DNA of 64,000 nt, taken from Embiotoca jacksoni (Eukaryota > Chordata > Actinopteri > Embiotocidae). This document shows positions 1 through 12,225 of this stretch, piece after piece. The first letter of the stretch is position 1. Each line of letters begins with the position of its first letter. The DNA is taken from the NCBI GenBank assembly GCA_022577435.1, contig JAKOON010000002.1, positions 8,024,001-8,088,000 on the forward strand. Direction: 5' to 3'. A program made the position numbers and the translations under genes. The notes under the pieces are model-generated. The model made no database searches and had not been told where the DNA came from. It saw only the letters and a list, made by a program, of their open reading frames with translations.

Positions 1-290
1 CATGCAGTTTTACTCATTTCCCTCTGCTCTCGAACGGGCGAGATACTGCATGCAACCATCCCCATGTGACAATGAACTTTCTGTTGCTGTTCGGAAGATG
101 TCATTTAAATACATGAATTACGTCTGCCCCGAGGCCGTTAAATGGGATGCTGAAATGAGCAACTTGTCAACACTGCCAGGAGCCAGAAAGACAAGCCTTT
201 TCACGGCCATCTCGCTGAGAGCAAGAAAAGGCAGATTATTCTCTGCAGAAGTTTCACATCACCACACACTTTTCTAGGTACATACAAAAT
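1..290. other. Complex unique sequence, candidate conserved noncoding element
   Basis: Positions about 95-245 are complex, balanced in composition and free of low-complexity runs, with a CATTTAAAT core followed by homeobox-like ATGAATTA. A 91-codon frame crosses it but shows no protein family. Conservation is a guess from texture only and cannot be measured here. Confidence 0.2.
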
Positions 291-3200
291 AAGGATCTTA
301 AAGCACATATGTCGTTAATCACAAACACTTTCACTGACTTGTGTGTAACATACTGTTATAGGTACGGGTATAGGTACGATTGTTGAATGCAAAAGTTTTT
401 GGCACCTATGTTATTTTGCACATGCCACATTTTTAGGCTGAAAGGATATGAAAAGTAACAGTGCATTCATCATTTGAATAATGTTTGAGGAAAGGCTCTA
501 TAACTCACCGGTTTGCTGCAGTATTTACTTTTTTTCCACTTTAAAAATCAACGAAATCTGTAATTTGACCAACCTTTCAGGTAAACTTGTATCATTTCTT
601 ATCTTTTCAACCCCTCTCTCAATGTTCAGTTTGATGAAATGAACAAACAGTCTACTTATTTATTGCTTATTTGTCAATAGGTAGTGTCTTGTGGAGACTA
701 ATTTGGAGGCAGAAACTCAGCATTAGGCTAAAAAACAAGGTTCTGAATGCCCATTTTGTGAAATGCTACTGCTTTTCAATAAAATTAGCAAAAAAGAACA
801 ACAATAACAGCATACATCAGTTTTGAGAAAATAATCGTATAATATAATATGATAACAAAATATTATAATAAAATAATTGTAGCTTTCTTGATGTTTCCAT
901 TATCTCTACAGTCTGTTTTTGTGAGACTTTCTTTGGTGGGAAGTGATTGAGGTGAAAGCAGATTGACCTGTGCTGTCTGTTAGAACAAAGCTTCAGGGAC
1001 AGATGGTAGCCTTGGTGTGCATTGACTGACTTAGGGCATTCATTCTTGCCCTTGTCTCTGCATGATGTCATTCAGTCTGAATCAAATGAAGGAGAGTCAG
1101 CATCTCAGTCAGCTGCTCAATAATGCAGACAACACACTGGAGTTTATTCTTAGGACAGAAGGATATGAAGCTAAACCTGAGACATACAGTATGTCTGTTG
1201 TGGAGATACTCTTTTACTGACAAAACTGGTCCAGCAATGGTTGTGTGAACATCCGACTTGATCTGTATATGTTGTCATGCTCATTTATTGCAGCTGATGA
1301 CAGCAGAGCCTTTAAGAGCCTAATAAGCTACACAACCTGCTATATTGTCATGCATGGAGTAACACAATGATAGTCCACATCCTTGGTTTAGGCTTCACTT
1401 GATTTAAGCTGTTCTATTCTGTGTGATTGAGATTCCCTGTTGCCCACCAGTAAACTGAATAGATATTGATCGATTGCTGTTCTCCCAAGAGAATAATAAA
1501 AGAGAAATAAGTAATAATTCCAAAACTAATTGCACTAAAACACATTTTCTGTCATGTTTTATGGCAAAATAAAACTTGTCCCTACGGATGAGTGTAGGAG
1601 TGATATGTTTACATTGCAACGTTTATTATAAAAGTGAGGCAGGTGTGTCTGAAGGGTTTAAAATTAAGGTCTAGGTCACGATGTTTCATTTCGGTGAGGG
1701 AAAAGCTGTCGCTATCTTATAATTTCTAAAGCCAAGAAATTACCTCTTAGATGAGAAGATTGTCTACTTTTCATTGTTTTGGAGACCTGTAAATTGAGCT
1801 AAATTGGTTCTAGACTTTTGACTGAACCCATGCTGCGGATGATTGAACAACATAAACAAATTACAGGCATGTTCTTGAGCTCTAAAAGCTGATGATAGGT
1901 CCACCAAAAGAAAATTTATCAACAATGAATATTCAGTAGTCGTTTGTTGCAGAAGAAGAATGCTCATCTCTACAGTTAGTTAATATCAAAGTGAAACAGT
2001 ATGATGTACACATCAAGGCTTTTCAAACTTATTTTTCATGGCTTTTATTCTGAAGCTCATAAGACAACTATTGCTCATATAGTGAAGAAGCTGGATGGAC
2101 AAGATGAGAAATACAATCACTGATGTACAATGAATGTTGGAGAGGAAAAAACATACATGCCTGTACATCTGTGCTCATAGCCTGCAATTTGACAGGTAGC
2201 TGCCTTCAGTCTGTCAGTAAATCCAATAACCTCCCACTCATCGGGGGAGCAATGTATCGCTGCAACAAGTTCCTGTGAAGCACGTCCATGGTTATACTGT
2301 TGAAAGCTCAGGTGAAGTCCCCAAATAGGATTCTGGCAGAGAAACAAGGAGCAACGACTGCAGTCATGTGTTGACTGTATATATTCCACAAGGCACAGCA
2401 GGCGTGGGAGAGTTTGAAAGCACAGATGTAAGTTTCATTCTGACAAAGGTGAATGCCGGCTGTCTGCAAATCACAGAGGTTTAGAAAGAGTCTCCTTCAC
2501 CTGTGCAAAGCCATAGAAATAAACACATTTAATTTCAAATTAATAATCTAAGAGCATAAGGCTCCAATTAAAAATAAAAACATAGATTCTGCCACCATTA
2601 AATATATTCTGGAAGAAACCCAATTTCTGTCTGGCTTCCAGTTTTTTTTTTCAAAGCGGAAGTCATAATGAGGATGAGTGGGGTCACAGGATTTTCACTT
2701 TGATGTTACACAATACTTTTTTTTTCAGTATGCTTAGAGTTGCTTAAAGGGGAATGGAATTGCCCTTTAAGCAACAACAAAAACTATAAAAACAAACACA
2801 TCAAAGTCTGTTTACAGGTTTTGAGGAAGAAAGAATAATTCTTTAGGCTGCACTGATTTTTGACCCCTTTTTTCAAACTGTCAAATTGTCAGTCCATTAA
2901 TGTTATAGAAGTGTCTTAAAGTGACTATAATTAAATATGCTGATAGTGACCATTTGCAGATACATTCATTATGAACATGAAACAGGATTGCAGTGCATAT
3001 TCAATATACTGCAAATGCTCCTTCATTCAGCCTAACTGGGGCAGTAGTTCATTTCCTATAAGTCACGTTTGCAAGTTTGTTGTACTGGTTATGAAAATTA
3101 TTTTCAGGAGACAGGCTTATAAATATGGATCGGCTGCTACTGCAGAATTTCTCGGTTGGTGAGAATCTTAATGTACCTTCAACTCAACTCTTCTTTTCTA

Positions 3201-4489
3201 ATCAGTCCTCTTAGTTTGAAATGATTTAAGGGCTTTACTATTGACTTGTGACTTCTGGTTCCATGGGCTAAATTGTCTGTGTGGGAGATATCTCACAGAA
3301 AATCAAAAGTCTTTCTCTCTTATCGCCAACCTTCTCTTGCTGCACACTAATGACTGTCTTGCCAAAGCATTTAACCTTGAGTCAATATGTCTTCTCAATT
3401 TGAGAAGCTGAGTTCTTGAACCATGAAAAGAGGTTAACAACCCAGACCACTTCAGGATTAACCAATTCTTGCCATTACATATGTCATAAAATCGTTGGCT
3501 GGAATCACAACTTTGCATTTTCATTGTGTTTTTTCTTTCGTTAATGGTTACTTTCACAATTGTTTCCTTATTTAAAAAAAAAAAAAAACACCTGACTGTC
3601 CTGCAATGACACATGAGCAAAATTCATTTATAAACTCAACCTGAGCCAAAGAGTTTGTGTTTCCAGTTCTGCAAAGTTTATTCATAAAAGTTCCTTGCTG
3701 TCTCAACGCAAACAGGGAGCAATGTAATAATCACTAAATGTCACACAATCAAAGCAAAACCTGAGTGCAGAAATTTTCTCTGAATTTTGATATGTATGAG
3801 TGTTTGTAATATTTGCTTGAACATGTCGAACTTCTCAAAGAAAATCTGAAAGAGTTACATGAAATTATTCAATGCCCTTGAGTATTTCATCACTATGGTA
3901 GTTAAGAAAATAAATATTCCAGATTTGTGACAGATATCACTTCAAAGAACAAACTGACAGTGACAAAGTGACAACAACAAAAAGCTTGTGTGCGGTAGAG
4001 TTGTGCAAATGCGTGCGTAAAAGTGTATTCACATGTGTGCTACTCTGTATATTTGTGTGGCTCTGCCAAGCTCCTGGAGCAAAGACCACCCACTTGTTGG
4101 AACATTTGTGTAGGAGAGACATGATTAATATGTTCACATGTTGAGGCTGAACTTAATGAGCTGAGGTGAATATAAATAAATAAAAAATAAATGCCTGTAC
4201 TGTTGTGATGAATTTGTTATTTACACAATACTTTTGGTAGGATTCCTTACTCTCATCTCTCAAATTTAAGGAAGTTATTCCATGAGTGATTTACATCTAC
4301 ATAAATATACACCAATACTCAATAAGAAATTGTGTCAGCTATGACATTGGGACATTCAATATTCAATTTCATGAGATTTATACTCTAATGAGAGTAGCTT
4401 TTTTACTTCTCAAAATCACAAAAGAGTGTGTAATACACCCGTCAGCCACTGGAGGATATCATGTCAGTGTCATGTTTTGCCTTGCTCAG
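291..4489. other. Intergenic AT-rich DNA, no gene seen
   Basis: Only short chance frames occur. There is an A15 run at 3574-3588. No transposon ends or exons were recognised. Confidence 0.6.
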
Positions 4490-4870
4490 GTGTGAAAGGT
4501 ATACGCATGTATGACCAGGGTGGAGGAAGATCATGTGATGAAGGTCTTGAGACAAAGTACACAGGACTTTCATCAGGACAACTGGTGTTCAAATTCGTGA
4601 GAATGCAAAAATCGATGTGAAGTAACTGAAGAAAATTTCTAACATTTAGAGTATTTAACTTATTTGACGTATGTTAAGTAACTTAGATGACGTGCATATT
4701 GTTACGTAAAAATACTTATTTGAACCAAAACCATGGCCGCTTTAAAACCTAATCACGTAGTTTTGGTGGCTAACTTATGGCACCCTATTTTTCATAAAAT
4801 ATAGGTAAACGAGGCAAAACGTGACACTGGCACGTTATCATCTGGTGGCTTTGGCGAGGCTGAATGCAAA
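4490..4870 (+). repeat. Dispersed repeat, copy 1
   Basis: This stretch shares an ordered series of blocks with 11775-12225: GCATGTATGACCAGGGT, then ATCACGTAGTTTTGGTGGCTAA, GGCACC and AACGTGACACTG, with similar spacing. The block around a CACGTRGTTTTGGTGGCTAA core is of a kind common in percomorph fish genomes (recollection). It is diverged and non-coding, and no terminal repeats were identified. Confidence 0.6.
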
Positions 4871-7127
4871 TGATTGCCTGCCCACTTTCTCGTTATGTCA
4901 TGTTGTAATGAAAGTCCATCAAGTAACACCTCAGTTAAGATCTTTAGAAGTAGTTGGTTCTTTCAGGTATTCTTCCCAGAAATATTAATTGTGAATTTTG
5001 TGTGTCTGTTTGAATTATCTTTACCCCATCACGCCAAAAATATGCAGAGGTGCTACACAGAATTCCTTGACTTTGTTTCCACTTATTCTTAAAATAAGTT
5101 TACAACCTCCTCAGAAGCTGTGTGGCACATGTTCTGCCACTGAGTGAGCAACAGAAAACTGAACATCAGGAACTGCTCTGGCATGCTGATTTGGGTAACG
5201 ATATAGTTAAGCTTTCATATTCTTTGTCTCCAGTAAACCTCTGCAGTGGCAGCGATTGTGTCTGTGTCTCTCCTGTCTAATGAATAATGCACACTAAAAC
5301 ACCCTGAGTTATCCAAAACCAAGTCCCTCTTATCCCTGTTTGAGTGCATTGATTTCCTAGCTCTCACCAGCATCTGCAGAGGCTCAAAGGCTGCCTCTGT
5401 GTGTGGGATAGGGGAATAAAAGAACAACAACAAGGTGAGCATTGAGCTTGTAGTGCACTCATAGATACTCTGGAGTTTATTACCTGCTGCTCAGATGAAA
5501 GCTGAGGCCACGTCATTACAATGCTCGTGATATGTATAATTAGAAATTCAGCTGGACTGATCTATGGTGCCTGCGTGTCAATTTTGCTGCGATCATCTTA
5601 AAAACAGGGAGCTGACACTTGGCCCCGATGAGGCTCACCATATTTTAAGGTGAAGGTTCGCTGTAACTCCTTTTTTAACGATCTACTGGCACATGAAGAG
5701 AGATTTTAATGAGCTTTGGACAATGATGCTGAGACAGCCTCAAGTTGAAAACCGACTCTCATTTTTCACAATCAGTAACAACGCTCACCAAAGAGCAAGG
5801 ATTATATGAAACATCTATTGTCATCAGAGCACCATATGAGTGAGAATGAGAGCACTTATTTGCAAGATAATAGAGCAACAAAAAGGTTGACATTTGGTTT
5901 AAGATCACCTTTTACTGTGTTCGCTGAGTGCCAACATTTTCATTCCCAAAATATTTTGCAGTAGGATGCTAAATGTTTTCATAAATGTCAATATTGTGTG
6001 AGAAATTATTGGTCTGACATTGTAACGAGGACACAGAAGTGCACAATTATGCCTTTTGCCCGCTACTGCTGCTGCTGCTTCTCCCAACGTTGCACACACT
6101 TTAATAGTATGCACATGATTGGTCTCTATGCAGAAAAGAAAGACAGACACCAGTGTATTGTAGACAACGCGTTCAGAATTCTGTCTTTCCACCGTCACCA
6201 TCTGTCCCATATTTAACAATTTCAGATTAAATCAATATTAATCTTCTGCTGACCAAAAGGGACTTCAGTCCCATTCAAATAAACCGGTCCAATTTGATAA
6301 GGAGCCAGACTATTTGGATAAGCGTGCCGAGCAAATCAGCAAGAGATACTCTCTCTGAGATTGTCTATTTTCTCCTCATCCTTGATTGCTTTAAGGACTT
6401 AGCACTTTGGAAAGTTGAGTTTAGTGGAATTTGATTACTGCAAGGGACAATCCACTTGAGAAAGGCTTTCTGAATACTCAAATAACTTAAATATCGGAAG
6501 GCCAGAGGAACAGAGCCTATGGTATAATTTCACACCTTGAGTCAAATTGTGGGAATCCGAAGAAATGATGAGTGGCCTCCAGTAACGCCCCATATAGAGC
6601 AGCTGCAGGGAACATTTTTCACTGTGTTCCAAAATGTATAGAAATCAATATTTAATCTGCACCAAATATTGGACAATGCACAAAAGAGCCTGAGATACTA
6701 AATGCTCGACAGTTGCAGTGGTTTGCTGTCAGTGGAATGGCTAAGCTTTTAGAAAGGATTAGAAATAAACTTTGTGCCTAGAAAAGCATCACTGCTGCAT
6801 TAAGTGGATTTTGGAACACCACAATTTGTGTTTACAGTAACTCAGATCTCCTGAGCCCAGCAACCTCTGCAGTGGGCAGAACAGTAGGTCCGCCATTGAA
6901 AGTCACCAGACTCTTTCCTGTCATTGGATGATGAAGAATGTGTTCGTGATATGAAATACGTTCTGCAGCCAGAACAAAGCCCAGCACCACACCCCTGACT
7001 TGTCTCACTGAAGGTGACCTCAGCATCAGACAGAACAATACGTTTGCATGACATTGTGGCTGCTGTGGGTACTATCAAGATGGTAATTCATGCCTGCACT
7101 GTACAATGCCTTGTCTGCCTGTGATGG
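4871..7127. other. Intergenic DNA, no gene seen
   Basis: Unique AT-rich sequence with short chance frames on both strands. Nothing recognised. Confidence 0.55.
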
Positions 7128-7295
7128 GTTTGTGTGTATTTGTGTGTGAGTGTGTTTGTGTGTTTGTTCACAGTTCACAGTCTGTGGGATATGTCTTATG
7201 CTTGTTCTAATAGGCTTTGCTCCAGTGAGTGCAGGGCTTACAGGTGTATTGCCTCCTATATACACACACGGGCCCACACAGACAGATGGATGGAC

Positions 7296-7361
<66 letters not shown>
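7128..7361. repeat. Imperfect (GT)n and long (AC)n microsatellite
   Basis: An interrupted GT-rich stretch (7128-7168) is followed by an uninterrupted (AC)n of about 65 bp at 7297-7361. The translated His-Thr and Val-Cys frames across it are artefacts of the repeat. Confidence 0.95.
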
Positions 7362-7365
<4 letters not shown>

Positions 7366-7603
7366 CACATTAGATTGCAGGAGTCATCTCACCTTTCTAA
7401 TTTGCATGGCACGTTGTCCCTGCCTCTAACGTGAAGTTGTTTCCACATCAAAAAGAGAACTTTATTTTGAAATACAGATACTTTTCAGGAGCTATGGCAA
7501 TAAAAACCATTTTGTTTACACTTTTACTTGGCTTCTAGAAGTCAAATTTTAAATACTTTAGTGTACTAATACATGTTTTGTTAAATGAATAAGCAAAATT
7601 TGA

Positions 7604-7637
7604 TTAAAAAAAATTAAAAAAAAAAAAAAAAAAAAAA
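7604..7637. repeat. Poly-A run
   Basis: A7 and A22 runs are separated by TT. This could be the tail of an old retroposon, but no body was identified upstream. Confidence 0.85.
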
Positions 7638-10600
7638 TTAACAAACTGCATGTATAAACATTATTATTAAACATGTTGCACAAATGGAGCTTTACTGGTT
7701 ACCACATCTCTGTTTGGCCCATTCAGATCTACACAGGCAGCAAAAAATATGTGACATTTCGGCCTGAGCACATGAAAGTCTGGCCACCGGACCGGGACAC
7801 CTGGCAATCCACCTGTCACAATTGTGTCACACACCTCTTGGACTCGGCAACAGAGTGAACACATGATCCCAGAGCCCTGAGCTACCGACTCCCTGCAGGG
7901 GCTTCCATTTCTAACAAGTACATCTGCTCCTCATGATTTGTTCCACAAAAAGACCAACAGAAGCTTATTCAATGGCACAAACAACGTGTAAGGTATTTAC
8001 AGGGAGCAACGTCAGCATAAACAAGATTATGTTACCATGCAGTCGCAGTGTGGTCCTAATTTTCCTATTTATTAAAACAGTTGGTTTAATTTGGCAGCAA
8101 AGATGTTGTCTTGACAAATTTGCAGCCTGCATTGTTAAATACTTTTAGATATACTTTATTGGAATAAAGGAATGTGTTGGCAACATTTCCAGCACTGTCA
8201 CTTAAAGAAAAGCACCCAGTGAGAGACAAGACAGCCGGCCTCACAGTTGGCCGTAGCATCCTCTTGCCAAGGTTAGAAAAGGTCAAAGTCACCACATGCT
8301 TCCTAACCAGAGCCATATCACTGATGTGCCTCCAAAAATACCACATTATGCAAAAACAAAAAGAAGCAGGACAGTGTGTGTTGTTTGTTGTTGTGACCCA
8401 AAATGAAATTCGTGTCCTGGATTTCACATTAATGGTGCTGTCAAAATGGTCACAGGAGAACTGCATGTGTAAAGTCACGTTGTAAATCATGGGTGAAATA
8501 ATTTTTAGATATACAAAAAAAAAAAGGCAGCCCAGGGACATGCCTGACTATTCTGGGAAAATCAGTATTATGACAGATTCACAGAAGACCCAAAGTGTTA
8601 ATACTTGAAGTCTGCAGGAGACTTTCTCGGAGCACTGCAGCATGAACACTTAAGCCCCCAACAGACTCTGTGACAGAGTGTCTTTAATAGTCCGCGGATT
8701 AATATTTCACACATATTAACTGCCTAAATTTTAAAGTAACTAATTTACATTCAGCAGAACACCAGTACAAGTAAAACTTTCAGGACTTTTTTGTTGATGG
8801 GTTCACTGTCATTATAGCGGCACACATAGTCACACACTCCAGACTAAAGTATGTATCTCGCCTCTGTATTAAAGTATTAGAAACATGTTTAACATTTTTC
8901 ATTTGATTTTAAAAATAAAAAGGACGGTGTTCATTCATAGTTTACTGTGTCACAAAACTGCTGAGACCAAATTTGCAGCAGCTTAATGACAAGTTGTAGT
9001 TCATCAAGACACGTCTTTATTTATTTATGTCTTTTACCAGTTAAGTTAGCAAAAAATGCCAAAGTCAAACATTGAAACCTGAGATCATACATTCTCTATA
9101 GACAAATAATAATACTTAATAGAAAAATATTTGTTTTCATTAAAATGTTTAGCATAATTGTTACATTGTTTTCAACTTTACCTCAGGATTTTCAACTATA
9201 TGTTTGCCTCAATGGTTATAATTTACAGAAAGAAATCCTCTCATTCTGGCCTCACTGCGTCACTAAAAAAAGGTTCTGTTGGTCATAAAATGTCAACTAT
9301 TTAATAGATAGAACTATGTTTACCGTTTAAAAAAAACCTACAGCGCCTTTCCAGAAATGTGAAAGGAAATAAATAAACAATAATGGGAGTGTTTTATTAA
9401 CATGTTTTTTCATTTGTGTTCTCAGACCAAATATAATGGAAGTGACTTCACTTGATTCACTGGAGTGGACAGTCAAACTGCAAGCACGCAAACACGGGTC
9501 AGCACAAAGATCCCACTCAGGAGAAGAGCCCCCTGCGGGCTACAACATTCAGCTAAAGGTGGAGCGCTCGTTGAGGAGCCTCATAATGATGTTTGTCGCT
9601 GCCAATGATTCTGCTTGAGTTGAGAACAAGAAGGGCACGAGTGGCTTCGTACTCAATAGAGCAGAAGAATGGCTGACAGAGATGGTGGTGGTGGGGGACG
9701 GGGGAGACGGGGGGTGCGAGAGACAGACTTGAAGAGATGGGTTGCTATGCTGAGCCAGTCATCACTGACTGTACTGTGGAGTCAGTGTGTAGTGGGAAAA
9801 GGTGTGTGTTGGGCGGTAGCATCCCTGCTGATGACCTCATTATGTCAACATCAGCTAATGATTTAATGGGACGTAATTAAACAGATGTTGTCTGCGACTA
9901 TGAAATGCATTGGCCAGCAATGCATTAGCAGATTAAACTGTGGTGGTAACTGGTTGTTACTGGCACAGATTCATAGTATCACTGTCTAGCTGTAGGAAAT
10001 ACCAGATGCATCCTGTTCGCTTTCCTGCTCAGCTGCATCCAGGGGTCACGCTACAGTGCAAGCAAAAGACATAGATTTGGTGTTTATCTCAATAACCTTA
10101 CTATTTGACCCCATTCAGTCCAATCAACTGCTGGATAAACCAGACTTGGGGTGGGATAACCCCAAGGCACTCTTGTGAGATCAGTGGTTTGACCTCGCAA
10201 GAACATCACAGTGAACAATACTTTTTCTGAACCACTGAAAATCTTCTGACCAGGGATTGGACTTAAAACTTGAACCTCCAATAACTTGTTTTTTTGGCCA
10301 TTTGATGGTAGATGAGACAAGTTGTAAACCCAACAGTGACATATCAATGTCAGTGTTTCCTCTACCATTGCTGTGAGTGGGCGGACCTCCCGGCCCTTTT
10401 GAAAGAAACAAAATATGCATGTACTCATAGAACTGGAGTTACGTCCAGTAACTACTATATATTTAGTTCTTGTACACCCGTTTCATTTAAGCTCAGTGTG
10501 GGAGTCGCTCATGCATTTTCCTGTCACAGAAGGTCGGGCTAATTTCTGTCCTGTTTCTCTGCTCTGCAGTGCGCTATCTGTGTTTCAGAAAGGGCAAAAC

Positions 10601-11774
10601 AAGGTGCAATAAAAGCCCAGAGTTAAACTATCAATAGAAAAACATTGACCCTAAACAGCTGAAAATCAGACCAAAATATCAGCATTTTTTAAACGCACCC
10701 TACCTGTATGAACTTGAGTTGTGATATTGGCCATGCGATGAATTTAAGTCTCATTTTCACTTTTTTAGGTCTGGTTTTGGTCTCTACCGCTTCCTAAAGG
10801 ATACAGCTGCCTCTCGCTGCTCCATATTCCCCCGTCTTCTCCATTTATATGGACAACAGCTTATTGATAAAGATTCTGAGAGAGGAGGAAGAGTAAAAGT
10901 CTCTTGGATGTAACTGGCTGTAGTCAGTCACAACATTTTAGTGAAGAAAAATCGGCCAGCTGATTTGATGTTTTCTGTCCCAGAGTGTGAAAAAGCAGAA
11001 TGATTTGTTGCATATGATTGTGGTGTTGGTGCGAACACAGCAAGTGGAGGTTTGTTGTGTTAACTGCTCTGAAGAGGCTGCACCTGGCTTCTCGAATAGG
11101 CCAGGCTTTAGGGTAGACACACAGAGAAAGAAAGTGGGATCAAACACTGAATGATAAAAGCACGAGAGAAGGTGGTGGAGGTGTTCCTTTGAGGGGATGG
11201 GGGGATTATATGTGTGTGTGTGTGTGTGCACGTCAAAGTGTGCTACGTCTCTGTGTGTGCACTCGTACGTATGTCGTGTTGTCCTTGTTTTATATAACCC
11301 ACGGTGCAGAAGTTAGTCACCATCACACGTCACCAGCTGTTGCGGTGTCATTTAGGTTTACTTGTCTCAAATGTCTCAACCCGTCAGCTCTATTAGTGTC
11401 CAAATGGAAAGCTGTTGGACACATGTTGTTTTGCTGTTCAGTGAAGATTGACCAGCATTCCTCTTGAAAATTACTTTGCAGCAGTTGCAGCAGTGCAATT
11501 CAGTGTGGCCACCAGTTTCCGTCTGTTCTTTTGTGCAGTCAAAATCAGTGAGGCGTGGCTGATATATAATCTGTAATTTGTTTTCCTCCCTGCAATAATT
11601 ACGAGTGTTAACATTGACTAAATGAGGTGAAGCTCACTTGTTAAGAGACAAGTGTGTAGGACTTAGGGAAATTTACTGGCAGAAATGGAATATAATCTTT
11701 GTAATTGAGTTTTTATTACTGTATAATCACCTGAAACTAAGAATCTCTGTGTTTTCGTACATTTAACGTCACCT
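7638..11774. other. Intergenic DNA, no gene seen
   Basis: Ordinary AT-rich sequence. It contains a G-rich stretch with GGGGGACGGGGGAGACGGGG at about 9691-9714 and a short (GT)n at 11209-11229. No exon or transposon was recognised. Confidence 0.55.
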
Positions 11775-12225
11775 AGCCATGAAAAGTACATGCATATATG
11801 GCCAGGGTCGAAGAGGGCGGTGATGTGACAAAGATCAAGTTCATGTGACGAAGTGACAACCGCATCATTAAGTATTTACACTTACGTTTGAGTGTATATG
11901 TGCGCTCACTCTGTCAAGCATGGCAACATGCTGTACAATTTGAGTACCGGGATGGTTTACTCCAAACTATAAAAAAAAAATTAAGGATGGAAGATGGAAA
12001 CTTTTCACCTTTGATGTGTGAAAATCCTAATTCTTACCCAAAGTAGTTTTGCAATCTAAACTTAACCAAATTGTGACCATGTCACATTTAACCCAGACCA
12101 CAATTTTTTCCTAAACCTATCCACGTGGTTTTTGGTGGCTAAACCTAAGGCACCTTACCTTTCACATCTAGGCGAGGTGAGGTGAAACGTGACACTGACA
12201 GAGGAATACATGCTTTGGCATGATA
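11775..12225 (+). repeat. Dispersed repeat, copy 2
   Basis: This is the same orientation and block order as 4490-4870: GCATATATGGCCAGGGT, CCACGTGGTTTTTGGTGG, AAGGCACCTTACC and AAACGTGACACTGACA. Copy 2 is longer because of unrelated sequence at about 11880-12060. No intact ends or coding capacity. Confidence 0.6.

Noticed and set aside
7026..7434. Cys-Val and His-Thr repeat 'proteins'
   Set aside because: They are translations of the (CA)n/(GT)n microsatellite.
8086..8541. 151-codon minus-strand open frame, the longest in the window
   Set aside because: Low-complexity and hydrophobic patches, no known family, and no splice sites in phase; overlapped by another chance frame on the plus strand.
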